Source: Ottelia alismoides (Eukaryota; Streptophyta; Magnoliopsida; Alismatales; Hydrocharitaceae). From it: a DNA stretch of 64,000 bases. The notes below the pieces were generated by a model. The model saw only the letters and a program-made list of their open reading frames with translations. It ran no database searches and was not told the DNA's origin. This document shows, piece by piece, positions 44,983 to 56,249 of this stretch. Position numbers and translations under genes: made by a program. The stretch lies in NCBI GenBank assembly GCA_037367405.1, contig JAZKJV010001865.1, positions 558,001 to 622,000 of the forward strand, in the 5' to 3' direction. Position 1 is the first letter of the stretch, and each line of letters starts with the position of its first letter.

Positions 44983-47511
44983 TGTTAGCCATGTGAGCCC
45001 GAGGCGAACCATTCTTACAATAAGTGTTATTGTAATAAATATGTTTTATCAATAAAAGTTATTGATTGTTCACTCCCTTTCTGAAATTAAGTAGGTCCCT
45101 CTGTACAATTAGGGTTATGTACCATGGCCGTCTTGATAATCATATAGTTGTTGATTCATTAAATGAATAATAGAGGCTGGTGTTTGGATGAATATCTAAT
45201 GGGTTAGATAGAGGACTCATCAAGCACCGTCAAATGATTATTAAGAGATGATCTCCAGCCTAAGTAGGAGATGGCAATCCTTTCTCACATAGGCAGATAT
45301 CTGACTGACCTCTTGATGCATGTCCTCTGCATAGGAATAGTGATTCGGAGGTGTCAGATTAGTTAGGTCAATGGGTTAACTTAGCGATATCGAGATAACC
45401 TAAGTCCTATGTTGAATACTGTCACAGCATAGGCACACATCCTCTGACTAGAGACAGATGTGTTACTATATGTATGGGTATGTACATTTGGCAGACCATT
45501 AGGTTGATGACCTAATTAAGGTCTATACACCGGCGAGCTGGTGTGCATATAAGGGCATATGAGTAATACGATCTCTCAAAGGGATCATACAGGTTCACTT
45601 ATGAACCGAAAGACATGAGCTCACTCATGAGGTATTGGGACTGATCAAATTCCATGCATGGTCGTCGTGCTTTGGAAGCATGACAAGAATTTGAAGGTAT
45701 GATATATGCTTTAGGAAAGCATATGATCGATACCAAATCCCAATGACCAAGATTGAGAAACTTGGTGATCAAACCCTGAAGAAGACAGTATAAAATAGAT
45801 TTTCATCTTCAGGTTGATCATTGGTCTTCCAGTATGCAGGATGTGCAGGTATTGGGAATACCTGAGGGTGATGTGATCATAAATGATTGTATAACCATGA
45901 CGCTTCCAATCCGAAGGAGTGATGAAACAGGTCTGGATTTTAGTGACTCCTCTAAGTAGAGAAGTAACTTGATCTTAGTCCAAGTGTTGGACATTGATCT
46001 GAATGTGATTCAGATGCAATGAGAAGATTAAGTATACGGACTTGATTTAATCAAGCATCTATGGGAGGTCCGTTCGATCTGGATTTGAGATGAGATCTCA
46101 ACATCCAAGTCACTATACGTGGAACAATACCATCGCACTGTCCTTATCTCCAAGTATCTATGGAGAAAGCACATTATTCTTGACAGAGTTTAAGAATAAT
46201 TCCTATGATGAATTTAGTATCCAAGCAAGAAGGTCTTGATGATTAAATCAGATTTAATTATCAAGTATAATATGAATGAGATTCATATTGTGAGAATGAT
46301 TATCCAAGATAATTAAATGGGATTTAATGATCAAGGATAAGAAGATCATGGATAGTGATATCCAGAATATCTGTGTATATTATAAATGGGATTTATAATA
46401 TATCAGAGAGAGAGAGAGAAATATTGTAAATTACATTTGTTAATTATTAATGTGGATTGTATCCACATTAGTTAATTATTTGGAAATGTAATTTACAAAT
46501 TAGTTTGGGATGTGAATATGATTCACATATTTTTCAATGGCATGCTTGAAATATTCACAAATTAATTTGGAATTAATTTGGTGGATATTATTGCAATAAT
46601 AGTTATTGCAATTAATTAAGAAATAATAAGATAAATAAAATAGAGACAAAATTACCACCAAAATTAAAGGTGGCGTCACCTATGACTTAGTCATAGGTGA
46701 CGCCTCCTATATTTTAGGAGGTTTGTTGTCTCTTCTTTTTTGTTATCATATTATCTCTTAATAAATTAATTTATGTTAATTAAATTGTGTTGATAATAAT
46801 TCAACATATATTTAATTTAATATAAATTAATGTTGTTGGTTTTTAACCAACAACAATCATAGCCGTTGGATGACTCTTGGATTGCAATAACCGTTGGATC
46901 CATATGAGCCATGGATTGAGATCCATTGGATCCCAAACTAATATATAAGGAGGGTAGCCCTAGCCCTTGAAGGGTACACCAAGTAGACGCCTACTCTACT
47001 TCTCTCTCTCTCCCTCTCATTCTCGTGCTCTCTCTCTCCCTCTCCATAGGGTGGCCGACCACCTCTGTTGAGAAAAGAGAGAAGTTCTCGCCTTCACCAT
47101 CGACTGCTCGAGGATCTCCTTCTTCTTTGGGTCTGCTTTCTCTAGAGGAAGATGACGGATTTTGTTGGACGAAATCAGGAGATTCGAGGCTTGGATTTTC
47201 GTCGAGGATTGCGGGAGTCACGCGTCTCATCATCGCGCCCGCAAGTGCTGTCTCTGTGCAACGGACTTGAGATAGGATCTCTTGCTTTAGAGATCTCGTG
47301 ATCACAAGCATGCTTCGAGAGGTATTCCTAATACTTTGTGGTTTGATGAAACGATCCAAGAATTGTTCTTGTGATCATGTGATTTCATCATTTGATTTAA
47401 AAAATTTTAAATTCCGCTGCACCTTGCGATTAGTACGACTAGTCGCCCCGATCGTATTTGATGCGATCGTCACTCTTCCGTGATGCGCTTGAGGATTCTC
47501 AATATCCTTCA
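44983..47511 (+). mobile_element. Element C 3' LTR, complete
   Basis: A 2529-bp LTR from TGTTAGCCATGTGAGCCC to ATATCCTTCA. TATA box at 46942-46950. It is collinear with the truncated 5' LTR, with scattered differences and small indels, including a stretch near 46100-46130 that the 5' LTR lacks. The bases after it (GATAT, 47512-47516) would be the target duplication, but the left partner has been lost. Confidence 0.92.
46672..46704 (+). repeat. Perfect 15-bp hairpin in element C 3' LTR
   Basis: GGCGTCACCTATGAC, loop TTA, GTCATAGGTGACGCC. The 5' LTR copy of this site has 11 perfect pairs with mismatches further out, so this copy is the more complete. A second hairpin (CCTCCTA/TAGGAGG) follows directly. 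Confidence 0.85.
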
Positions 47512-47813
47512 GATATCACTATCCATAATAATCATAAATATTATAAATATAATATGTTGGAGAGATTTTATTGTAAATAATATTTACAGATTAAATGTTG
47601 AGGATTCACATTGAACAATTAATTGTAAATACAATTTACATTTTATATTGGATGTATGAATATGATTCATAATTATCAATGACATGATTGAAGTTATCAC
47701 AAAATATTTTGGAATTATTTTGGTGAATAATTTTATAGCAAAAGTTATTGCACACGTGGAATATATGATGAGATATGAGATCTCAACATAATAGGAATGA
47801 TAGAGCCTCCTTA

Positions 47814-47877
47814 CCATACATAGAGTGGATGATCAACTTGAGCTCTTCAAGTTGGTGGTCGTCCATCCTTTGTATGG
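47814..47877 (+). repeat. Hairpin in LTR D
   Basis: Inner perfect stem CAACTTGA/TCAAGTTG (47834-47841 and 47847-47854, 5-base loop) inside an outer stem CCATACA/TGTATGG (47814-47820 and 47871-47877). It lies about 200-265 bases upstream of the TATA box, like the hairpins of the other LTR types, but its sequence is unrelated. Confidence 0.75.
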
Positions 47878-48456
47878 AAAGAGACTTGCTCTCCTTCCAA
47901 GTAATTCCATATTTATTATTTTGATTTAAAATGAATTACATTGATTGATCTTCAATATATTTAATTTATTTTGAAATAACTAATTGTAGCACATATCATG
48001 CAACAAAATCATGAGAACAATCTAAACCATTGATTTTGTGTGCACATGGATAGAGATCCATGGACATCCAATTTAGTATAAAAGGAGGGTAGCCCTAGTC
48101 TTTTCTACTACATGATATGAAAGAGAAATAACTCTCTCTCTCTCTCCATATTCTCATACACACCCACACTCTGTCTCTCAACATTGTGGTTGTCCACATT
48201 TTTGACCTAGAGAGACTCGTAGTCATTGCGACACTATTGTGCTGCCAGATCGACTGCTTATAGATCTCCTCCATCTTCAGTGCTTCTTGCTCGTGAAGAA
48301 GGCATCGGATTTTATGAGATGAAATCAGGAGACTCCTCGCCCATATCATCAACTTGGATTGTGGGAAGCACGCATCTCATCCATGTGCCTGCAAGTGCAA
48401 ACTTCGTTGGATCGGACTTGAGACAAGAGGTCTCTTACTTTACATACACAGGATCA

Positions 48457-48461
48457 CAAAC
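48457..48461. repeat. Target site duplication CAAAC, left copy (Gypsy element)
   Basis: CAAAC directly precedes the LTR end TGACGG at 48462. The same five bases follow TTTATCA at 60708-60712. Confidence 0.9.
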
Positions 48462-51400
48462 TGACGGGTCCGATATTGCGCTTGTTAAAGATGTGTGTGT
48501 TTGATTTGATCGTGCTTAAAATAATATGTCGTTTCGTTGTAGGCGGCAATCGGAATTGGTCAAGAAAATAACCCTAATTATTTCGTCAATTTTTAATCAT
48601 GTGGCTTTATGTTTATTTTACTTGGGAGAGTCCCAAGGTCGAACACAAGGAGGCAAAGGAACAACCTAGAATTATGTCTATCAAAATTCTGCGGGGTTTT
48701 CGAGGCGGTATTTTTTTTTTGTAATTTTCAATAAAGGATGCAAAATGCAATTTTGACCTATTTTAGGGACTAAAATGTAAAAGCTGATCAAATGATATCC
48801 TGAAAATACAAAACTTGGCCACGATGCAAAATATTATGAAATGAATGCACTGTATTTTTTTTTTGGAATTTTTGGATGCAATATGAGTTTTTTATGAATT
48901 CTTAGATGCAAACAAAATGAATTTTAATATTTATGTATAATAAATACTAAACCTACTTATTTTCAAGGAATAAAATTATCTAAGATCTATCACTAGGTGA
49001 TGGATTTCAGAAAAATCCTAAACCTCGAAAATATGAGATTTAATACCTATTAAAAATCAAACACTGAAATATACAAAGTATTTTTTCAAGGCCAAACTAT
49101 GTATGCAAATGCAATTCTTTTTGGGCACAATGTCAAGCACAATTAATTATACAATATGTGATTTTTCGGTAATTTTTAGAGCAATGGTTAATCAATTATG
49201 AATATTAGAGCATAAACTGGGTAAAGTATGCAATTTTCCGCAGAATAAATAACTATTAATTAACCATTGATTACAAAAAAGTCTACAATGTGTCAAAATG
49301 TAGAGAAGGAAATGCAGAACAAAATGCTATTTTTAATAAAGAAAATAATGGAATGTAGAGGTCTAGAATAATAAGGGAACACATGGGTGAAAGTGAACTT
49401 ACAAGGAATAGAATAAATGTAAAAGGACAATTATGCAATTACCGAGAGTTGGGGGGATTGTCTGCAAATTCACCAGCTGGACACGTATAGAGCACGTGAC
49501 CTGGTCGGTGGGGGGGGGGATCTATGCGCAATTGTGGACAATCAGGGGCTGCTTCTGTAAATTTTCCAGAACATCACGTGCGTGGCACGTGACTTCTGAA
49601 AAGGGCGTTTGTGCGATTTGGCTTTCCTCCAGAGGCGACTTTGCAAGATGTCCCCTCACTCACGTGCATAGCACGTGAGGAGATCCTCATGCTTTGTGCC
49701 CGGCCTGTGGTACGTTGGGTTTGACGTAAGGGCGGAGGATGATAACCGCGACAGAGCGACACCGCCCCCTACAGCGGTCGTCGGTGAGGATAGGGGGGTG
49801 CCGATGAAGCACAACTGCTGTCGGGGAAGATGAAGTCATTGCGCTTTGGCGTTGTCGACGTGGCGGTTCTCAGAGATGGAGGTTGAAGATCGTGGATGGT
49901 GGAGATAGTTGACGGCAAAGTCGACTGGAGGTGTTGATCGTAGTGGTTGTCGGTGAGGAGTAGCGTTGTTATCGAAGACGAACGAAGGGGAAGTTGAAGA
50001 AGTCGATCATTGATGGTCGTCGTAGGCTCGATGGGATGATGACTAGAGCATGGTAGCAAGACCAGGGGAGGAGCTGCAATGAGGGGCGGTTAGCGCCTCG
50101 GATCTCGCCGGCGTAGAAGCTCGCCGGTCTGTTACCCCGACGATTGAATGGAGGATCAGCTCGACGGATGGTTTGAGGAGGGGCGGCGCGGAGATTTAAA
50201 TAGCAGGAAGGGGCTGGCCAACGATGTAAATAGGAATCAAAGATGGCGTGGGATGAGGATCCGATTGATTGACGGCGATTGGATTTGGGAACGTGATCGG
50301 ATGATTGATTGTGGCGAAATCGAAGTAGATTTGGTCGAGATTTGTTTAGGGTTTAGATGGGTAGTGGTGGAGAGGCGGAGATGGGGCAGCAGTGGCAAGA
50401 ACACCAGCAATGATTGTGGAGAGGCGGTGCTTCCAAAGGAGGCGGTTTGGGGAAGAAGGCCAGCAGCCGTCCGATCGGATGAGATCGGACGGCCGCGATC
50501 GTGCCACGTGGCGGCGATTTGGGGGAAGAGGCCCGACGCACGTGCTTGGCACGTGCCTCACATGTGCAGGCCTTTTTTTTAAATGAATAAATAAAAAACC
50601 TTAAAAACGACTGACACGTGGCGGCTCCAGGAGCTGCCATGTGTCAGCACCAGAAAATTCAGAGAATAGATACTTTAAAAAATACAAAAGAAATAGTAAA
50701 TGGCCTCGGATCGAAAAAATTTCTTCACGAAAATTGCTCGTCTCGATGAGATCTACAACTTTCATGAATCAAATCCAAAATGATCATTTTCACAAAGTCA
50801 TTTTTTGGGGTATCCCATGTACATAGAATACCTTGATTTTTTAGGTTTATAATTTTTATATTATTTTTAAACCTGATAAAAATCCAGAAAAATAAGATAA
50901 AATCAAAGGTGAATATTTACACATTAATCTATTTTTTGGATTTTTATTATTTAAGAAAAAGTGGAAATAAAATAAAAGATGAAAAAGACCAAATTTGTAC
51001 AGGTAGTTAGTGAAGACTTGGACCCAATTTGTTTCTTTGATTTCAAACTCAATTTGGATTTTTTATGCATTTTAATAAAACTTTTATCAAAGAAGACAAA
51101 TGAAAAAGAAAAAAACTAAAATATGTTAATTATGTACATAAAATAATTGGTCAAAAACCACTAAAATACAAAATGTACAAAAGAGGCCCAAAATCAACTT
51201 TCACATATGAGTTCCGAATCACTTGAACTTGGTCTTATTTTGAAGGTAATTGAATGTACAATAGTTCAAAAGTGAGTAGGATCAAAACAGACACTGGATG
51301 GGGAAGATATGAAGGGTTTTGGTCCAGAAATCCTAGAACTAGGGTTTGGGTTTTTGGTCCACTTATTTGGGTTAGTGATTTTTTTGCATTTTTCATTTAT

Positions 51401-51671
51401 TCTTGTTAGTGATATGTACACAGTGGAGGTGGTTTCGGGTCATTCGAAGTTAGCATGAGTTAATTAAAAATGAGGAAAGTTTGGGCTATTTACAGGTCAA
51501 TTTTGGTTGGATTTTTGGCTTCTTATTTGTGCAAAAACAAGGGATAAAATGCAATTCTTATGAAAACATGCATGAATGCTAATTATGCAGAATAAATGGA
51601 GAAATGCTGATGATTTTGAGGGATTTGAGCTTAATTAATGAGATTTAGAGTGATGAATCCGAGATTCATCA
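48462..51671 (-). mobile_element. Gypsy 3' LTR (left)
   Basis: A 3210-bp LTR bounded by TGACGG and ATTCATCA (TGATGAAT...CCGTCA on the minus strand). Collinear with the right LTR except for about 330 bases at roughly 49070-49410 that the right copy lacks. A GC-rich part (49440-50640) is full of CACGTG motifs and contains a G run near 49508. Confidence 0.92.
49490..49680. promoter_or_regulatory. G-box (CACGTG) cluster in the Gypsy LTR
   Basis: Five CACGTG palindromes within about 190 bases (near 49493, 49575, 49585, 49662 and 49671), with more at about 50505-50620. The right LTR has an equivalent set at 58490-58680 and 59518-59600, including an exact inverted pair GGTCACGTG/CACGTGACC at 58488-58510. 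CACGTG is the core of plant bZIP and bHLH binding sites. Binding here is inferred only from the motif. Confidence 0.5.
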
Positions 51672-51690
51672 TCCCCCTATACTTAAACCA
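51672..51690 (-). other. Polypurine tract of the Gypsy element
   Basis: On the minus strand TTTAAGTATAGGGGGA directly before the LTR start TGATGAATC. The core AAGTATAGGGGG recurs in the palindrome array at 53174-53400. Confidence 0.75.
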
Positions 51691-53050
51691 TGCTCGTCCC
51701 TGCGCATCAAAAAAGAAATGCCATGAGGTGAAATGAGATTGGGTTCCATACCAAGACCATGAGCTGAAGGTGAAAATGAAACTAGACTCGACATTTGGAT
51801 TATTATTTGGCAAAACTTCTGTGAGACTTAGAATTTTAAAATCAACAGCCTTTAAGTTCTGCACATCATTGTCACAGTTTCAGCTCAGAAGTCATCGTAG
51901 ATCAATCCTCTTCCCAAAGCATACCCTATGAACATTGAACAATCGACTCATGTGTGTGAAAGGTTTTAGCTCTTTCCATCCAGAATGAGGACTACCATGC
52001 TCCTCTCCTCTCCGATAACTCGTCCTCGTGGAGTCAGGTATTTCCTTCTAAGGTCTGTTACGTTGTGTTCACAATCGAATTGGGAGAGAAGTTAGAAGAA
52101 GGAGAAAAGACTGGAGGGTGGCCAGTGTAGTCACCTCTCCTTGTGAAGCTAGCCAGTGTAGCCGAGTCTCCACCAAGATCTGCAGGTTTTCTTGAAGCTT
52201 GGACCTTTTTGGTCGGATATTTATTTGGTAGAATGCTTCTTTGTATTTGGATTTTTGGTGGTTCTGACTTTGCACAGACACAAACCGACTCAGTGGTTCT
52301 GCTTGGATCTTGTTATGCCCCTACGGATATAGGATCTTTTTGTTTCCGTACATTTTTAGGGTCTTAGAAAAAATTGTGCCTAGCCATCCATCCCTTTTCC
52401 AAAACTTTATTTCAAACCGTACTCCGGTCTTTAGATTTCCACGCTACCAGAAAAGAAACTCACACAGTCTTCTAACATCTCGTCTGAGTTGAGCTAAGTG
52501 CATAGTCGAGAGTACAAATTATTTCCCTATTCCAGAGTCATACCCAGAATGAAGAGACCAGGCTAGACACTAAGAGTCAAACGCTGCACATTGTCATGTG
52601 GAACTCAAAGAATTAAGTCAAAGACCTAAAGCTTCTAAAATTCTATTTCTCGGTAAAGTTCCTCTGAAAATTAGGTGGATTAAGGTCAAGTCCAGACCAC
52701 TCTCGATTTCTGCTCATAACTCGGTTCAGAACCCAAAGACTTTTCATAGATGCGAATGAATGCGATGCTGGATGAAGTGCAGGTGTGTGAAATGCAGACA
52801 CATTTTTTTATTCTTTATTCTTTTTTTCTTTTGTTTATGCAAGGAATTTTTGGTTGGTTTTTTTATGCAAAACTGAATAAGAAGCCATTTTTTTCAAAAA
52901 TTTTGGGCACCATCAGTGTTAGTAGCAAAACTCTTTTTCTTTTTGTCTTGTTTTGTTTTTTTTTCAAATTAATTACCCACCCCGTAAATACATATAGACT
53001 TACGTGAAAGTACGAGATATGGGTAAAATATATACATAGTATATATACAG
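51691..53050. other. Gypsy internal region after the ORF, non-coding
   Basis: About 1.4 kb between the polypurine tract and the palindrome array. There is no RT, RNase H or integrase motif on either strand and no frame with transposon features. T-rich runs are at 52795-52970. Confidence 0.5.
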
Positions 53051-53410
53051 ACCCCACTTATACTTAGCGAGTGATGTGTCCTCAGAGCACAAGAAGCGTA
53101 AAGAAAACATAACTCGGGCTAAGTGTAAGAGGGTGAAAAAGGAAAAAGAAAAAGATGGATCCGAACGCCCTCATATACTTAGGCTGTGAACAGTCTAAGT
53201 ATAGAAGAAGAGCGAAAAAAATGAGGTGGTCGGGATATGTTGATGAAGAGAGTATATACAAATGGGTGTCGGTTCCCCCTATACTTAGGCTCTGGTCGGC
53301 CTAAGTATGGTGAGGTGATCGTGAGAAGGAGTGTGATGAGGGAAATGGTATGTACAAATGACATCGGCCCCCCTATACTTAGTCCTTGGCCTAAGTAGAG
53401 GAAGAAGCTG
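53050..53410. repeat. Array of palindromes with TATACTTAG/CTAAGTATA cores
   Basis: Four inverted repeats: an imperfect long one (about 53056-53133), TATACTTAGGCTGT/ACAGTCTAAGTATA with a 2-base loop (53174-53203), ATACTTAGGC/GCCTAAGTAT (53281-53308) and TACTTAG/CTAAGTA (53376-53397). The last three sit in diverged tandem units about 95-107 bases apart that also share a TACAAATG...TCGG segment. The third and fourth are preceded by CCCCCT, reproducing the polypurine tract sequence. Confidence 0.8.
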
Positions 53411-53456
53411 TACAAGGAGACCGATGTGGTCAGGAGGGAGGGTGGGTAGCCGATGA

Positions 53457-56249
53457 TCAAGGCGGTTTTCGGCCGATCTTTTTTTGAGCCTGTGGTGGGA
53501 GATCGTAATGACGAGACGGAGATGAAGCATATGATTCCCAACTATTTTCAGTGTCATCCTCAGAAAAATCATGATGGATAGTAGATGAAGCGTATGAGTC
53601 AGATGAAAGGTAGCCATCATCAGAGTTATCCTCAGAGGAATAATATTTGAATGTGGGCACACTCCAGATATTCATGTCTTTTTGTTTCTTCAATTGTTTC
53701 CTCAAAATTTGTTCCTCCTTGGGATCAAGCGGTTTGTCCTCAGATGAATACTCAGAAGCACCAGTCTCAGTCAGCTCATAAGAAATAATTCCAGTGTACT
53801 TGACGAGGGCAGGAGCATCAGCTTTGGATGAATAGTAGGTAGGAACATGAGTTGTCCAACGAGAATCGAATTTTGGATCCTTGCGAAGATATGGTTTCAG
53901 AACTGCCGAACAAACTTCACTCATGTAGATTACCTTTTCCGGACCTGATGAAGGATCATCAGCTGATTCCTCTTTAAGGTCAAAGGTGACTTTCTTTTTC
54001 TTGTTTCATGAAGGAGTCGGTTCACTTGAGTATCCAAATGAATAACCATTATAATTCTTCTCCTTGGTCGGTGTTTGGCCTGTGTGTTTGTTCTTAGTCT
54101 TCTTAATACTGGTGCACTCTTGATTTGGGATGATCTGGTCAAGGTATTCATAGTAGGTTGCCCTAGGGTGCAACCATGCATATGTCTCTGGATCGTAGAA
54201 GAAACATTCGTCTATTTTGAGATCTGCAGGAATTGAAATACTGGGGTGAGTCTCTGCATGTTCACTTTCAATTGATATGACATTGGAGCATTCCCGTGTC
54301 ATATTGATGTGATCAAGGTAGTCAGAATAGGTTGACCCAAAATGCGACCATGCATAAGTCTCTGGATCATATGATTCATACACTTGATTCTCCATGGTAA
54401 GAGCGTCTGGGAATGGAGCAGGAGGGAGAGTCTCTAAACCAATAGTCTCATCAACTACCGCTATCTCAGGTGTCGTAGCAGGGTAGGGCTCTTCTACCGC
54501 TTCATGATTACGGTTGTCGGGGACTTTGTGGGTTGTCTCAGAAAATCGTGGTTCCTCAAAGACTAGGTCAGATCGAAGGGCTTCCAATGCTGTAAAATTG
54601 ATTTCCCGAGTCTCACAATCCATAATTGCCTTAGCCAATGCTAAGAATGGCTTTTCGAGAATAATTAGAGGCTGGGTGAATTCTCCTTGATGCTCAATAT
54701 CAATGATCATGAATTCCACTTTGAGCGGAGCACTTTGGAATGTCATGATGACAGAAATGATTCCTCTCGGTCGCTTTATCTATCGGTCTGCCAATTGAAC
54801 AATCTCTCGTATCTTCCTGATTGGTCCGAGTTTGAGTTCGTGAAATACAGAGGTCGGGAGGATATTGATCGGTGAATCGTCATCAACTCGAGCATGGGCT
54901 AAAATTGTGTCTTTGATTATACAGTCAAATCTGGGCAACTGCTTCACTATACGGCTCTTGGTTTTTCTCCTCAACACCAAGGAGGAGGCCATTGACAAGA
55001 TATGTCTTTCAATCTTTGTTCTTATCCTGCCTGCCTTTTTCATCATTAATTTGTTCATTATAAATCCTTTAAGGTCGGAGAAGTGTTCAATGGCATGTAT
55101 AAAGGGAAGTTCAAACATCAATCTTTTTTCCATTGCTTCCCATAAAGCATGATCTAATTTTTTCAGATCTTCTTCAGTCTTAATTTTTATGTATTTTTCA
55201 GGATTTTTGATTTTTTGGGTGTTTTTAAATATTCTAATTTTTTTGATATTTTCTGTGTGGTGTGGTGATGTGGTGTGTTCCTCAGATGAGCAGGGGCTTT
55301 GATGTTTAGAGTAAATGTCAGAGGCATAGTCATTCCTAGGGGAGTAATATGCAGAGGTGTCGATGTCAGAATTGTCCCTAGGTTTCTGAATATTCTCAAA
55401 ATTTTCTGCATGAGATCCAATCATTTCCTCATTCATTTTTATGTTAGAGCTCCCAGAGAGTGAAATTAACTGGTCGGCAAATTTTTGAAATCTCTCCTCC
55501 ATTGATTCAAATCTCTTATTTATCCTCGAAATATTATCATCAAAATTCTGTTCATGATCAATCATGGGAGCAAGCGGGGTGTGTTTTTGAGATTCAATAA
55601 TTTCCTCTTCCATTTGCATGTATGTGCTAGGAGAAGAGTCTCTTGAAATGTCCAATATATGATCGTTATTTTCTGAAAATTTCTCCTCAAAAATTATGGA
55701 AGGAGGCTGCTCATATAGTCCATGCATGTGGAGTTGGTCTGAGTAGAGTTCAATCCTTTGATCATGGTTGATCGGACTTTGATATTGCGGAGTCAACATA
55801 CAGGGGTTATGTGTTTCTATGTTGTCAGTCCAGTCCTCTGTATGAGTATCATGTCTGAAGAGGGGTTTGTCATGGTCAATCCAACGCTGATGATCATTAA
55901 GTGTGGGTCTTTCCATCTGGGTTTGGTTTCTCAGCCAGTCATGAGACTCAAAGGTTTTTTGATCTTGAAATGGTTCATTAGCGAGAAACCGAGAATAAGA
56001 CGGTTCAGTTTAAGATGGTAGGTGGTCATGTACGGTCGGATGATTCGAGTAGGAATTCAATGAGGGGACCGAATTCATCCACGGGTGAAAGTCTCCAGCA
56101 AATGTTGGAGGATTATTGAAAGAAGAGGATTTAGTTGATTTGGGCCTAACTGAGACAAATTCATTTTCATAGTATAACTCTGATGGATTTTCATATAAAT
56201 GTTGGCCATTTTTGAAAGAGCTGAAAGGAATGATGATTTGGGTTTGCAA
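53457..56249 (-). pseudogene. Gypsy Gag/protease-like polyprotein, three in-frame stops
   Basis: One minus-strand frame of about 930 codons from 56249 to 53457, broken by TAA (about 56010), TAG (54780-54782) and TGA (54006-54008). The N-terminal part is hydrophilic and unrecognised. At about 55170-54800 it resembles the region before and through the retropepsin of Tat/Athila-type Gypsy elements (FELPFIHAIEHFSDLKGFI, NILPTSVFHELKLG, QLADR, then PRGI and PLIILEKPFLA after the stop). The site expected to read D-x-GAS reads VDDDSPIN, so protease activity is doubtful. Downstream is an acidic tail with two copies of a YDPETYAW...TY..YLD..I...EC unit and serine/aspartate-rich ends. No RT, RNase H or integrase follows, so the element is non-autonomous. 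Confidence 0.7.

Larger units (their letters stand above)
47512..48461 (+). mobile_element. Copia LTR D, right part up to the Gypsy insertion
   Basis: Diverged but collinear with C's LTR from about LTR position 1370: ATTGTAAAT stretches, a TATA box TATAAAAGG (48077-48085) followed by AGGGTAGCCCTAG, then GAAATCAGGAGACTC and GGATCGGACTTGAGACA. It is cut at 48461 by the Gypsy element and resumes at 60713. Confidence 0.8.

Noticed and set aside
50148..50582. A 144-codon plus-strand protein in the Gypsy LTR
   Set aside because: It lies wholly in an LTR, is tryptophan/arginine-rich by composition, and is not kept in the right LTR copy.
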